NCBI GenBank assembly: GCA_964626265.1
Contig: CAZVCG010000008.1
Span: forward strand, 1-56,869
Origin: CAZVCG01 sp964626265
GTDB taxonomy: Bacteria > Pseudomonadota > Alphaproteobacteria > UBA9219
Direction: 5' to 3'
DNA: 56,869 bases
A program made the translations under genes and the position numbers. Position 1 is the first letter of the stretch. Each line of letters begins with the position of its first letter. The notes under the pieces are model-generated. The model ran no database searches. It was not told the DNA's origin and saw only the letters and a program-made list of their open reading frames with translations. This document shows positions 18,590 through 27,437 of this stretch, one piece after another.

Positions 18590-19498
18590 ATGTACGAAAG
18601 TTTCTATGGACTGTCCGGCAAACCGTTTTCGCTTTTACCGGATGCCGACTTCTTGTTTATGAGCCAACGGCACCGCCGGACAATCAACCTGCTTGAGTAC
18701 GGCATCGTAACACGAGCCGGGTTCATCGTAATCACTGGCGACGTTGGCGCGGGGAAAACGACGGTCATTCGCCGCTATCTGAAAAACGCCGGTTCCGATG
18801 TGACTATCGGCGTCATTACGAATACGAGCCAATCGCTGGGCCAGTTATTGACATGGGTGTCGATGGCGTTCGAGCTGGAGTGCGCCGGACAGAACGAAGC
18901 TACAATTTATAGCCGCTTCGTCGATTTTCTGGTGGCTCAATATGCGAAAGGCAAGCGCACGGTTCTTATCATTGATGAAGCGCAGAACCTGAAAGCGAAT
19001 ATGCTGGAAGAGTTGCGCATGTTGTCGAACGTAAACAACGAAAAGGACCAGTTGCTGCAGATCGTTCTGGTCGGGCAGCCTGAATTGCTTGAAACGCTAA
19101 AAAAACACGAGCTTCGCCAATTTTCGCAACGTGTTTCCGTTCATTGTCATCTGGATCCCTTGATCCCTGCCGAAACGGCGGCTTATATCCGCCATCGTTT
19201 AAGCGTTGTGGGCGGTCCGCGTGATCTTTTTGACGATACGGCGTGCGCGGCCGTGCATTACTTTACGGGCGGCGTGCCGCGTTTGATCAACCTTTTGTGC
19301 GATCAGTCGCTGGTTTACAGTTATTCGGAAGACCAGAAACAGGTAAGCTTCAGAACGGTGGCCGAGGTCGTCAACGACCGCAACCGTTCGGGCTTGAGTT
19401 CTTTCAAGCACATGCTTAAGGATGCGACGGAAACGAGCCTGCTCAACGAGCTCGGTTATTTTTTGAATGAAATCCGTAGAACGTCGGTTGGCGTGTGA
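18590..19498 (+). CDS. Exosortase/EPS-system AAA ATPase (ExeA-like)
   Basis: A 302-residue ATPase of the family associated with PEP-CTERM loci. It opens MYESFYGLSGKPFSLLPD, the standard family start, which with AGGGAG seven bases ahead supports ATG 18590 over the in-frame ATG at 18503. Walker A is GDVGAGKTTVIRRYL near residue 48, Walker B VLIIDEAQNL near residue 128, and sensor-like segments follow (QIVLVGQPEL, HCHLDPL). It resembles ExeA and MshM, which bind ATP to drive assembly of envelope complexes. It is divergent from the export operon and coupled by TGATG to a small secreted cysteine protein. Confidence 0.85.
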   Translation: MYESFYGLSGKPFSLLPDADFLFMSQRHRRTINLLEYGIVTRAGFIVITGDVGAGKTTVIRRYLKNAGSDVTIGVITNTSQSLGQLLTWVSMAFELECAGQNEATIYSRFVDFLVAQYAKGKRTVLIIDEAQNLKANMLEELRMLSNVNNEKDQLLQIVLVGQPELLETLKKHELRQFSQRVSVHCHLDPLIPAETAAYIRHRLSVVGGPRDLFDDTACAAVHYFTGGVPRLINLLCDQSLVYSYSEDQKQVSFRTVAEVVNDRNRSGLSSFKHMLKDATETSLLNELGYFLNEIRRTSVGV

Positions 19499-19860
19499 TG
19501 TCTATGCGTAATAACCCCAAAAGGTTGACCATCGCGTTTTTTGTCGTGGCGCTTGCCACCCCTGTTTGGGCCGATACGGATTACCAGTGCTTGAATTCAT
19601 GCGTAAATAGCGGCGAAACATCAGCGAAGTGCTTGCAAAAGTGCTCATACAAGAACTCTAAAAACGAAGCAGAAAACCGGACAGCGAAGAGAAAGGGTTA
19701 TGAACAGTTCGCGGCGCCAGTGCCGACAAAGAAAATAATTTTGCCGAATTCCATGAGCAAGAGCGGAGTCAAATCGAACAAAGACTACGCTTGTTTTGAC
19801 CAATGCTTGAAACAAGGCCTGCAATATCAATTGTGCGAAGAAAAATGCGTCATAAAATAA
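19498..19860 (+). CDS. Small secreted protein with two C-x3-C-x9-C-x3-C modules
   Basis: A 120-residue protein. Residues 1-25 form a signal peptide (ends PVWA). The mature part has exactly eight cysteines in two identical arrays: Cys31, 35, 45, 49 and Cys99, 103, 113, 117, each C-x3-C-x9-C-x3-C, joined by a lysine-rich linker of about 50 residues. This spacing is that of an alpha-helical hairpin closed by two disulfides, as in CHCH-like or hairpinin folds; I know no bacterial family with this doubling. The ATG overlaps the stop of the exosortase-system ATPase (TGATG), so expression is coupled. An upstream GTG (19495) would also fit. Function unknown; extracytoplasmic disulfide-stabilised binding or scaffolding is inference. 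Confidence 0.78.
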   Translation: MSMRNNPKRLTIAFFVVALATPVWADTDYQCLNSCVNSGETSAKCLQKCSYKNSKNEAENRTAKRKGYEQFAAPVPTKKIILPNSMSKSGVKSNKDYACFDQCLKQGLQYQLCEEKCVIK

Positions 19861-19876
19861 ACGCCCTTTGACCCGC

Positions 19877-21301
19877 CTAATATGCCCCGCTGCGTTTGAT
19901 CAGAACGCGGAATGTTTTCAGAATAATAATCAAGTCATGCCATACCGACCAGTTGCGCACGTACCAACTGTCCATATGCACGCGCATGGGATACGAAACG
20001 TCACTGCGGCCACTGACTTGCCAAAGGCCGGTCAGGCCGGGGCGGACGCTGTAGTAATATTGCACGTCGCTCGAATATTTCGCGGTTTCCTGAACGACGA
20101 CGGGGCGTGGCCCGACAAGGCTCATTTCGCCGCGTAATACGTTCAACAATTGAGGCAGTTCGTCGAGACTCCACTTTCGGAGGAAATGTCCGATGCGAGT
20201 GATCCTCGGATCTTCGCGCAGTTTCCATTCTTCCTGCCATTCCTTGGCGGCTTCCGGGTTTTTCGCGAGATAGTTTTTCAACGCTTTTTCGCTGTCGACG
20301 ACCATCGATCTGAACTTCAGGCAGGAAAAAGGTTTTCCGTCTTTTCCTAACCGTTGATGGCCGAACAACGCGGGTCCGCCGTCGGATTTGATGATGATCG
20401 CGATAACTATCAGAATGGGGCTGAGAACAAGCAGCGCCATCGACGACACGACGATATCGATCGTGCGCTTGATGAAACGAGGCAAGGGCTGTTGCAAGCC
20501 TCTGAGCGGGACGAAGTGAAGGTGATTGTGCGCAGGGAGGTAGAGGGGGAGGAGGGAGGAAACGGGCATATGGGCGGGGAGGGGCGGCACCATGGAAAAA
20601 GGTAAATTTTCTCGAATCAAGTGATCGATGGAGTCCTTGTTTTTCTCATAGTCCGTTGCTTCCAGCGCCATGATAACGTTATAAATTCCATGCTTGGCGA
20701 AGAGGGTTTTCCATGAGCCCCCGGCTTGTGACAGTGTGCGCCCAAGGCCGTCGATTTGCGTTGTTATTTCATAGCCCATCCCTGGCTCGGATTTCAGCGC
20801 AGCGAGCACTTCCCGCGCCGTAGGCCCATTGCCGATCAACAGGGTGGGGATCGCCCAAAGCCCCATCCGGCGTAAAATCCAGCGCATTAGCGACCTAAAA
20901 CCGATGCATAGGAAGACAAAAACCAACCAACAAAACATGATCCACAGACGCGAGGAGTCCTGTCCGGCGGCGAATTGCAAAAAACCATCGATGAGCAAGG
21001 CGAAAGCCGCGCCGGAGACGATATCCTTGGCTTCCTGCCAAAAAGGCATTCGCACTATGTAGTGCCGTTTGTGGGCAAACCAGACGAGGATGCCGCCGCC
21101 GACTATCGTGAACTGGGTAACGTAATATGATCCGTCCTGCGCGAAGGAAAGGTCAAGCGAGCGGTCAAAGAATATGTTGTTGATGCCTTCGGCCAGCCAT
21201 AGCGCCAAGAAGAACGATGCCGTAAAGGCCAAGAGATCGCTCAGAATGTAAAGGAGCAATATTCGCCGCGGCGCGCGTTGCTTGCGTAAGGGTTTGGTCA
21301 C
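19877..21301 (-). CDS. WbaP-type undecaprenyl-phosphate sugar-1-phosphate transferase
   Basis: A 474-residue polyisoprenyl-phosphate hexose-1-phosphate transferase. Four N-terminal membrane helices (about residues 12-125) and a Rossmann-like domain precede the catalytic C-terminal half: KRTIDIVVSSMALLVLSP (re-entrant helix), KFRSMVVDSEKAL, the LDELPQLLNVLRGEMSLVGP core, and a terminal WQVSGRSDVSYPMRV block. It moves a sugar phosphate from a nucleotide sugar to undecaprenyl phosphate, starting the repeat unit. The start is GTG. It reads leftward, convergent with the cysteine-hairpin gene, 16 bases apart. Confidence 0.88.
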   Translation of the reverse strand: MTKPLRKQRAPRRILLLYILSDLLAFTASFFLALWLAEGINNIFFDRSLDLSFAQDGSYYVTQFTIVGGGILVWFAHKRHYIVRMPFWQEAKDIVSGAAFALLIDGFLQFAAGQDSSRLWIMFCWLVFVFLCIGFRSLMRWILRRMGLWAIPTLLIGNGPTAREVLAALKSEPGMGYEITTQIDGLGRTLSQAGGSWKTLFAKHGIYNVIMALEATDYEKNKDSIDHLIRENLPFSMVPPLPAHMPVSSLLPLYLPAHNHLHFVPLRGLQQPLPRFIKRTIDIVVSSMALLVLSPILIVIAIIIKSDGGPALFGHQRLGKDGKPFSCLKFRSMVVDSEKALKNYLAKNPEAAKEWQEEWKLREDPRITRIGHFLRKWSLDELPQLLNVLRGEMSLVGPRPVVVQETAKYSSDVQYYYSVRPGLTGLWQVSGRSDVSYPMRVHMDSWYVRNWSVWHDLIIILKTFRVLIKRSGAY

Positions 21302-21346
21302 AAGACGGTTCCGTTAAGTTTAAAAATGCGTCGCCTGAACCTGAGC

Positions 21347-22183
21347 TTATACTTTGCGGAAGGCGTGGGCGGGATAGGTGCCCATAATCTTGTATTCCGT
21401 GGCGAAAAACGCAAGCTCTTCGAGAGCGAGTTTGAGCGGCCTTTCGTCCGGGTGGCCTTCGACATCGATATAGAACTGGGCCGCCGTGAATTTGCCATCG
21501 ACCAGATAGCTTTCCAGCTTTGTGATGTTGATTCCGTTGGTGGCGAAGCCGCCCAGCGCCTTGTAAAGCGCGGCGGGCACGCTGCGCACGCGGAAGACCA
21601 TGGTCGTGACGCACGAAACCTTGTTCGGCTCCGGCTTTTGCCCCTGTTTCGACATGATGAGGAAGCGTGTGGTGTTGTTGCGCTGGTCGGCGATGTCTTC
21701 GGCGAGGGATTGAAGGCCGTAAAGTTCGCCCGCCAGCGACGAGGCGATGGCGGCGACCGTTTTGTCCCCCAATTTGGCCACCAGCTCGGCAGCCAAGGCA
21801 TTGTCGGCGTTGACGTTGGGCTTGATGTTGCGCGTGCGCAGCCATTTGCGGCATTGGGCGAGCGATTGCACGTGCGAATGAACCTCGCGGATGTCTTCGA
21901 GCCGTGCGCCCGGCACGGCGAGTAGGTGATGGATGACGGGTTGATAATGTTCGCCGATGATGTGCAGGCCGCCTTCGGGCAACAGACGGTGCATATCGGC
22001 TACGCGGCCCGCGACCGAGTTTTCGATGGGCAGCATGGCGAGTTCGGCCCGGCCTTCGTGTACGGCGGCGAATACGTCTTCGAACGATTGGCAGGGCACG
22101 GTTTCATAGCCCGGCGCGGCGGCCTGGCAGGCGAGGTCGGAATAGGCGCCTGCGGCGCCTTGGAATGCGATGCGTTTTGTCAT
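21347..22183 (-). CDS. pheA: Prephenate dehydratase
   Basis: A 278-residue monofunctional enzyme converting prephenate to phenylpyruvate in phenylalanine synthesis, in the cytosol. The catalytic domain covers residues about 3-180 (IAFQGAAGAYSDLACQAA at the start, IENSVAGRV, and NNTTRFLIMSK with the catalytic Thr-Arg-Phe). Residues about 190-270 form an ACT domain (ITKLESYLVDGKFTAAQFYI) where the usual ESRP motif reads ESYL; phenylalanine feedback may still occur. No chorismate mutase domain is fused, as is usual in alphaproteobacteria. It lies 45 bases upstream of the WbaP gene, which may share its transcript. Confidence 0.92.
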   Translation of the reverse strand: MTKRIAFQGAAGAYSDLACQAAAPGYETVPCQSFEDVFAAVHEGRAELAMLPIENSVAGRVADMHRLLPEGGLHIIGEHYQPVIHHLLAVPGARLEDIREVHSHVQSLAQCRKWLRTRNIKPNVNADNALAAELVAKLGDKTVAAIASSLAGELYGLQSLAEDIADQRNNTTRFLIMSKQGQKPEPNKVSCVTTMVFRVRSVPAALYKALGGFATNGINITKLESYLVDGKFTAAQFYIDVEGHPDERPLKLALEELAFFATEYKIMGTYPAHAFRKV

Positions 22184-22594
22184 GGCGAGATGAAGTGCCC
22201 GTTTTCAGGGGGTCAGTCAAGGGTTGTGGGGTGATGATTTTAAGCGATAGATAAGCAAGGGATTGTCATATTTTTAGTTATAAGAGACATACTAACCAAT
22301 TGATTATATAGACAATATGTGTCGAAAAAGAACTCAAACTATTGAGTGTGAGTAAAAACTACGTTGACTGAAAGCCGCATTGATATAGCATGAAGTTATG
22401 CCAGTGAACGTCCTGTCATTCTTTACGACGACGCGCACGCTTCAGACAACGGCCTGAGGCCGTCATCCCCTTTGTCTGGCGCCCGACGCTGACGTTCCGC
22501 CCCAGACGCTCTCCCAAAAAACACAAAACCCAAGGGCAGCGTAGTTTTTTGCATCTGCGCCGCCCGTTTCAAAATTTGTGATGAGAGGCGTGTC
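22184..22594. other. Divergent intergenic region between pheA and thrB
   Basis: No coding sequence is credible. The left half is AT-rich; a loose promoter for thrB may be TTGACT at 22364 with TAGCAT 16 bases on. The right half contains small stems: GGCC-tga-GGCC at 22451 and GTCTGG (22474) pairing with CCAGAC (22502). No amino-acid attenuator leader peptide is evident. Confidence 0.5.
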
Positions 22595-23536
22595 ATGACC
22601 GTATGGACAAACGTGGCTCTGAATGAAGTGAACGAATGGATGGCCGAAAGGGGATTCGATAAGGCGGCGGAAATCGTACCCATCGAAGAAGGCGTCGAGG
22701 ACAGCGTTTTTCGTCTTGATCTGGAAGGCGGACCGCCCCTGTTTCTTCGTCTGTTTGAACGCACGGAGCCGCAAGGGCCGGTAGAAATCGCGGCACGGTT
22801 GGCAGGCCATGGGTTGCCGACTTGTTCGCCTATCAAAGATCAACAAGAGCGTCTTTTGTTGGAGTTGAAAGGAAAACCGGCGGCCGTGTATCCATGGATC
22901 GAGGGCGCATGGATAGAGGATCCTTCCTTGACTCAAATCGAAGCGATCGGGAAGTTTTTGGGAGGCATGGGACGCGTTGGGATCGAGCATTGCAACGACT
23001 GGGCGCGTGAAAACCCGCGTGGGTGGGCCTGGTTTGATCTGACCGCCCATGAACTGGCGGGGAGGCTCGATGCCGAAGAACGTGAGGAATTAAAGGCCGA
23101 AGTTGCCGCGCATCTGGACTATTGGCGTTCGGTGCGCATGTCGTTTTTGCCTCATGGGCCGATTCACGCCGATCTATTCCGCAACAACGTTATGTGGGAC
23201 GCGAAAGGCGACCTCGCTGCGGTCATCGATTGGGGTTTTTGCGCCAGCGGGTTTCCCTTGGTCTTCGATCTTGCCATCGTGGCCAACGACTGGTGTCTGA
23301 GGAAAGGATCGCATGATTTGGATCCCGATAAACTTGCCGCCTTGATCAAGGGGCGATGCGATGTTTTGCCTTTGAGCGATGTCGAGCAGGAAGCCTGGCC
23401 GATGGCGTTGCGTTGGGCGGCGCTACGGTTTTACCTGTCGCGTCTTTACGACTATCATCTGCCGCGCGAAGGGAAAAAACTAGATCCCGGCCATTTCCGA
23501 AACATGCTGCGCGCACGCAAGAACGGGCGTATGTGA
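22595..23536 (+). CDS. thrB: Homoserine kinase (APH-fold, ThrB type II)
   Basis: A 313-residue ATP-dependent kinase making O-phosphohomoserine, the substrate of the threonine synthase encoded 19 bases downstream. It belongs to the aminoglycoside-phosphotransferase-like fold, not the GHMP fold of enterobacterial ThrB. The catalytic loop reads PIHADLFRNNVMW near residue 189 and the metal-binding segment AVIDWGFCASGFPLVFDLA near residue 210. Length is normal for the alphaproteobacterial family. AGAGG precedes the ATG. Expression with thrC gives the last two steps of threonine synthesis. Confidence 0.92.
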   Translation: MTVWTNVALNEVNEWMAERGFDKAAEIVPIEEGVEDSVFRLDLEGGPPLFLRLFERTEPQGPVEIAARLAGHGLPTCSPIKDQQERLLLELKGKPAAVYPWIEGAWIEDPSLTQIEAIGKFLGGMGRVGIEHCNDWARENPRGWAWFDLTAHELAGRLDAEEREELKAEVAAHLDYWRSVRMSFLPHGPIHADLFRNNVMWDAKGDLAAVIDWGFCASGFPLVFDLAIVANDWCLRKGSHDLDPDKLAALIKGRCDVLPLSDVEQEAWPMALRWAALRFYLSRLYDYHLPREGKKLDPGHFRNMLRARKNGRM

Positions 23537-23555
23537 AAACATCTTGGGGAGTTAT

Positions 23556-24983
23556 ATGAAATACGTATCGACGAGGGCCGGTGTTGCGCCTGCAAGTTTC
23601 TCCAAAATCCTGCTCGAAGGTTTGGCGAGTGACGGCGGGCTGTTCGTGCCTGAGGCTTGGCCCCAGATTTCAACGCATGAGATGACAAGCTACAGGAAGT
23701 TGCCCTATGACGTGCTGGCCGCGACAATTGTCGCTAAGTTCGCGCCCGATATTCCTTTCGACGAGTTGTCGTGTCTTGCCTCAAAAGCCTATGCGGCTGA
23801 CGTTTTCAAATATGCCCGTGAAGACTCCGATCCTCAGAATATCTTTCCTTTAAGGCAACTCGAGGAAAATCTTTTCCTGTTGGAGCTGTCGAACGGGCCT
23901 ACGCTGGCGTTCAAGGACGCCGCCATGCAGCTTTTGGGGCATTTGTTAAGTTGGGCGCTCGAAAAGCAGGGGCGGACGCTGACCGTTCTCGGCGCTACTT
24001 CCGGCGACACCGGAAGCGCCGCCATCCATGCCTTGCGTGGCAAGCCGCGCGTGAAGGTCGTCATGCTTTCGCCGGCCGGACGCATGAGCGATTTCCAGCG
24101 GGCGCAAATGTATGCGGTTCAGGACGACAATATCATGAACGTCGCTGTCAACGGGACGTTCGACGATTGTCAGGATTTGGTCAAGGCGTTGAACGGCGAC
24201 GCCGCGTTCAAGGCCCGGCACAGGCTGGGGGCCGTGAACTCCATTAACTGGGCGCGCGTTATCGCGCAGACGGTTTACTATGTCTCTGCCTATCTTCAAT
24301 GCGTGGATCGCGTCGGCGATCCTGTTTCGTTTTCAGTTCCCAGCGGCAATTTCGGGAACGCGTTTTCTGGGCTTGTCGCCAAGCTTATGGGCTTGCCCAT
24401 CCAATGGATCGGCGTGGCGACGAACGAAAACGACGTGTTGCACAAGACGTTGGCGCAAGGCCGCTATGAACCGGCGGCCAAAGCCTTGGAAACGTCTTCG
24501 CCGTCCATGGACATCACGAAGGCCAGCAACTTTGAGCGCGCTATCTTCGAGGCGAACGGGCGCGACGGAGTATTGACAGCCAAGATGATGGATCGGTTGC
24601 GCTTGCAAGGTTTTATCGATTTTGCGAAAGAGTGGCCCGATGCGTGGGAGAGGCTCAAACAACTGAAATTCAGGTCTTCGTCAAGCGATCATAGGGACAG
24701 ATTGGAGATGATCCGCAAGGCGCACCGTGATTGGGGCATTTTTGTAGACCCTCACACGGCGGACGGTCTTTACAGGGTCGCTGGCAGCAATCAGGACGAA
24801 CGCGTGATCGTCCTTGAAACGGCTCAAGCGGCCAAGTTCGAAAAAACGATCAAAGAAGCCCTCGGGATTAAGCCGCCTGTTCCGTCGGGGTTTGAGAATC
24901 TTTTGGAACAACCGCAGAAATGTGAAACCATCGAAGTCGATCCGGGCAGTCTTAAAAAAGCGATAGACGAATGGAACAAGTGA
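23556..24983 (+). CDS. thrC: Threonine synthase
   Basis: A 475-residue pyridoxal-phosphate enzyme turning O-phosphohomoserine into threonine. It opens MKYVSTRAGVAPASF, and the PLP-binding lysine is Lys120 in TLAFKDAAMQLLG; the serine/glycine phosphate-binding loop reads LGATSGDTGSAAI. I place the start at ATG 23556, because GGGGAG stands just ahead; an upstream TTG at 23544 overlaps this ribosome site. Length matches the longer alphaproteobacterial/yeast-type threonine synthases. It forms an operon with thrB. Confidence 0.93.
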   Translation: MKYVSTRAGVAPASFSKILLEGLASDGGLFVPEAWPQISTHEMTSYRKLPYDVLAATIVAKFAPDIPFDELSCLASKAYAADVFKYAREDSDPQNIFPLRQLEENLFLLELSNGPTLAFKDAAMQLLGHLLSWALEKQGRTLTVLGATSGDTGSAAIHALRGKPRVKVVMLSPAGRMSDFQRAQMYAVQDDNIMNVAVNGTFDDCQDLVKALNGDAAFKARHRLGAVNSINWARVIAQTVYYVSAYLQCVDRVGDPVSFSVPSGNFGNAFSGLVAKLMGLPIQWIGVATNENDVLHKTLAQGRYEPAAKALETSSPSMDITKASNFERAIFEANGRDGVLTAKMMDRLRLQGFIDFAKEWPDAWERLKQLKFRSSSSDHRDRLEMIRKAHRDWGIFVDPHTADGLYRVAGSNQDERVIVLETAQAAKFEKTIKEALGIKPPVPSGFENLLEQPQKCETIEVDPGSLKKAIDEWNK

Positions 24984-25066
24984 GTTATTCCTCTCTTTCC
25001 TTCCGTAATCAGGGGCGATAATGTCCCGTGCAGGTCATGGCAGCTTCCATTGGAAATTAACCTAAC

Positions 25067-26065
25067 ATGTTCAAACTAGCCTCTTTTCTCGGTCTGCTCG
25101 GTCTTGTGGTCGCCACGCTGGTCATCGCGTGGTCGGGGCTTGATCAGGTCGTTCAGGCTTTGGGCCAGGCCGGATGGGGCATTATCTGGACGAGCCTCGC
25201 GCACCTGTTGCCCATGGCGTTTTGCGTCGTGGGCTGGCAGGCGTTGGTGCCGGGCAAAAAGCGTCCGAGCCTCCTTTATTTCCTCTATGTTTTGTGGATC
25301 CGCGCTGCCGTCAACAACCTGATGCCCGTGGCGCGCATCGGCGGCGAAATCGTCGCCGTGCGCATCATGATGAAGCACGGCATGCGAAAATCCGTTGCCG
25401 TGGCCAGCACGGTTGTTGAAACTACTGTTTCCGTCATCGGCCAGTTCTTTTTCGTGCTCATCGGCGTGGGGTTGTTCGTCATGCGGTTCAGCGATCACGA
25501 CACCACGCAAAAGCTGTTGTGGGGTGTGGTCGTATCTACGCCCGTGATTGGAGCGCTCGTGTTTATTCAGCGCGTGGGCGCGTTCGGCATTTTGACGAAG
25601 CTGTTTACGTTCATGTTCCGCGACAAGTGGAAAAAGTTCGCGGGTAACACGACGCAGCTTGATCGCGCCGTGCTCACCATGTACCGCCGGCAAGACCGCA
25701 CGATCTGGTGCGGTTTTATGCAATTTATGTCATGGGTAGCGTGCAGCCTAGAGATTTGGCTGGCGTTGTATTTCCTTGGCCATCCACTCTCCCTCGTGGA
25801 GTGCGTGATGATCGAGGCGTTGATCCAAGCCACGGGCAGCGCGGCGTTCATCGTACCCGGCGCCATCGGCGTGCAGGAAGCGGGCTTTTTGCTGTTCGGG
25901 CATTTTTTGGGCCTGACGCCCGACATTGCGGCGGCACTGGCAGTGATCCGCCGTTGCCGCGATTTGCTGCTCTATGTTCCCGCGCTTTTGGTTTGGCAGG
26001 CGCAGGAAGGTCACTGGCTCGTGCAGAAGCATAGGAAGAAAAAAGAAACTGTCGTTTCACGCTAA
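25067..26065 (+). CDS. HpnL-like flippase-domain membrane protein (LPG synthase TM family)
   Basis: A 332-residue membrane protein with about eight hydrophobic segments, of the lysylphosphatidylglycerol-synthase transmembrane family. Characteristic elements are NNLMPVARIGGEIVAVRIM near residue 83 and GAIGVQEAGFLLFGHFLGL near residue 265. The relationship is closest in feel to HpnL of hopanoid loci, but no other hopanoid gene is in this window. No catalytic GNAT-like domain is fused, so it is probably a lipid or polyprenyl transporter rather than a synthase. It sits between thrC and a DUF4405 gene without obvious functional link. Confidence 0.72.
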   Translation: MFKLASFLGLLGLVVATLVIAWSGLDQVVQALGQAGWGIIWTSLAHLLPMAFCVVGWQALVPGKKRPSLLYFLYVLWIRAAVNNLMPVARIGGEIVAVRIMMKHGMRKSVAVASTVVETTVSVIGQFFFVLIGVGLFVMRFSDHDTTQKLLWGVVVSTPVIGALVFIQRVGAFGILTKLFTFMFRDKWKKFAGNTTQLDRAVLTMYRRQDRTIWCGFMQFMSWVACSLEIWLALYFLGHPLSLVECVMIEALIQATGSAAFIVPGAIGVQEAGFLLFGHFLGLTPDIAAALAVIRRCRDLLLYVPALLVWQAQEGHWLVQKHRKKKETVVSR

Positions 26066-26108
26066 ACTAAAATCGGCAATTCTGTATGCTCCGAGGTGGA
26101 GACAATCA

Positions 26109-26528
26109 ATGACAACATCCGTATTTCGTGGCCGAGCGTTTGTGAGCTTGCTCATGTTGTGCAGCTTTGCTGTCGTGGCGGTGAGCGGCCTTGTGCTTTA
26201 CGCCGCGCCGCGCGGGCCTGCGGGCGATTGGTTTTTCCTCTGGCTCAGCAAGCGCGAATGGGCGTCGCTGCATGTCGTGTTCTCGGTGTTGTTTCCCGCT
26301 CTGGTGGCAGTTCATCTTGCTTTCAACTGGAAGCCGCTGGTCAGTTATATCAAACGCAAAATAGAACAGGCTCAACCGGGTGCGACATTGGCGCTGCTGC
26401 GTTTGGAGCTATTGGCCGCGCTTGTGGTGTGCGTTTTGCTCGGTATGGCGACGCTCAACAACTGGCCGCCCGCCAGCTTGTTGATGGATTTACGCACGAC
26501 ATTCCGCGGTTCAGGCCCGGCCCATTAA
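26109..26528 (+). CDS. DUF4405 membrane protein
   Basis: A 139-residue protein with three or four membrane helices and paired membrane histidines: SLHVVFSVLFPALVAVHLAF near residue 56 and W-K-P next to it. This matches DUF4405, cytochrome b561-like membrane proteins that may bind haem through those histidines. AGGTGGAG stands eight bases before the ATG at 26109, which fixes the start although the frame is open upstream. It follows the HpnL-like gene by 43 bases and ends overlapping the convergent PIG-L gene by four bases. Redox function is inference. Confidence 0.72.
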   Translation: MTTSVFRGRAFVSLLMLCSFAVVAVSGLVLYAAPRGPAGDWFFLWLSKREWASLHVVFSVLFPALVAVHLAFNWKPLVSYIKRKIEQAQPGATLALLRLELLAALVVCVLLGMATLNNWPPASLLMDLRTTFRGSGPAH

Positions 26529-27436
26529 TCCGCGTTCAGAAACGCCACAATCGCTTTTGAAATGCGTTTTGGCTTCGTGAAATCGATGCGCGGGTGGCGG
26601 AACGGCACCCAATGGAAACGCGCGTACCACAATTTGCCCGGGTGCGGCGGCTGGCTGTAATCATATTTGGCGATGGGTCGGAAACACTCGCGCCGTGTGC
26701 CGACATAGCCGAGGTTATGTTGCTCGGAGTCGTAGATTTTCAGGGCGCGGATTTTTTTGTCCTGCTCCTCGAACGTGAGGGANNNNNNNNNNNNNNNNNN
26801 NNNNNNNNNNNNNNNNNNNNNNNCCTGCGCGCGCGCTTCGCTCTTGTAAAAATTATATTCCGCAAATTCGAGAACAAAAGAAATATGCCCCTCTCCCCTT
26901 GCGGGAGAGGAAGCAAAATCCTGGGCTTGCGTAAGCAAGTCCTTGGATTTTGCAGGTGAGGGGGGTTCTTTTATATACCCCTCCCCTAACCCCTCCCTCA
27001 AGGGGAGGGGGACTTTACCGCGCTGTTTTGCGAGCGCATAGCCGATGGCGTTCAGCGCGTCATGATCCGCATGGCCGCCTTCATAGGCCGGAACCCAAAC
27101 CTGGTCGATCTGGTGTTTTTCGATGGCTTTTTGCGTTTCGGCGAGAACTTCCGGTAAATGCCGCCACAGACTTCGCGAAGGCCGGAACGACCAGCCTACC
27201 GGCGTGACGCCCAGAAAATGCGCGGCCAGCTCGCCTTCGGCGCGGCGGCGCGCTGCGAAAAAGCCGTAGCTTTTGCGTTGCCACGGCCACAACGCTTCGC
27301 GCGCGATGCAGCCGTTGGTGAGATAAAGCGCGAAGATTTCCGCGCCTTGCTGCCGCGCGCGCTCAATGGCCGCGCAGCAGCCGACAACCTCATCGTCAGG
27401 GTGCGCAACGAGGATAAGGATGCGTTTGCCGAACAT
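26525..27436 (-). CDS. PIG-L family N-acetylglucosaminyl deacetylase-like protein, with gap and repeat insertion
   Basis: A LmbE/PIG-L zinc hydrolase that removes acetyl from N-acetylglucosamine-type groups. Zinc ligands are in VAHPDDEVVG (His12, Asp15) and GGHADHDALN near residue 123. After that motif, about 40 residues are encoded by a palindromic element (26890-27010) that keeps the frame open, and then 41 unknown bases interrupt the gene. Normal family sequence resumes with EYNFYKSEARAQ and ends FRHPRI. The gene begins one base after the GT4 stop, so the two form a pair, as in glycolipid pathways where a GT adds a sugar and PIG-L deacetylates it. The insertion may lengthen a loop or the gene may be impaired. 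Confidence 0.75.
   Translation of the reverse strand: MFGKRILILVAHPDDEVVGCCAAIERARQQGAEIFALYLTNGCIAREALWPWQRKSYGFFAARRRAEGELAAHFLGVTPVGWSFRPSRSLWRHLPEVLAETQKAIEKHQIDQVWVPAYEGGHADHDALNAIGYALAKQRGKVPLPLREGLGEGYIKEPPSPAKSKDLLTQAQDFASSPARGEGHISFVLEFAEYNFYKSEARAQXXXXXXXXXXXXXXSLTFEEQDKKIRALKIYDSEQHNLGYVGTRRECFRPIAKYDYSQPPHPGKLWYARFHWVPFRHPRIDFTKPKRISKAIVAFLNAD
26783..26823. other. Assembly gap (41 N)
   Basis: A run of 41 unknown bases in the PIG-L gene, about 65 bases from a strong palindromic element that may have caused the assembly break. The frame is open on both sides with this gap length. Confidence 0.97.
26890..27010. repeat. Composite palindromic element, copy 1 (inside the PIG-L gene)
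   Basis: Three consecutive inverted repeats: CCTCTCCC/GGGAGAGG (26890-26910); GCAAAATCC/GGATTTTGC (26913-26953) with an inner stem CTTGC-gtaa-GCAAG; and CCCCTCCCC/GGGGAGGGG (26978-27010). The motif AGGTGAGGGG follows the middle stem. Related copies lie at 36399-36575 and 49685-49783. Translated on the minus strand it gives a Pro/Leu/Arg/Glu-rich insert with no stop. Confidence 0.8.
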
Positions 27437-27437
27437 G

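Noticed and set aside
25067..26065. Hopanoid biosynthesis locus
   Set aside because: Only an HpnL-like membrane protein is present; no squalene-hopene cyclase or other hpn gene lies nearby.
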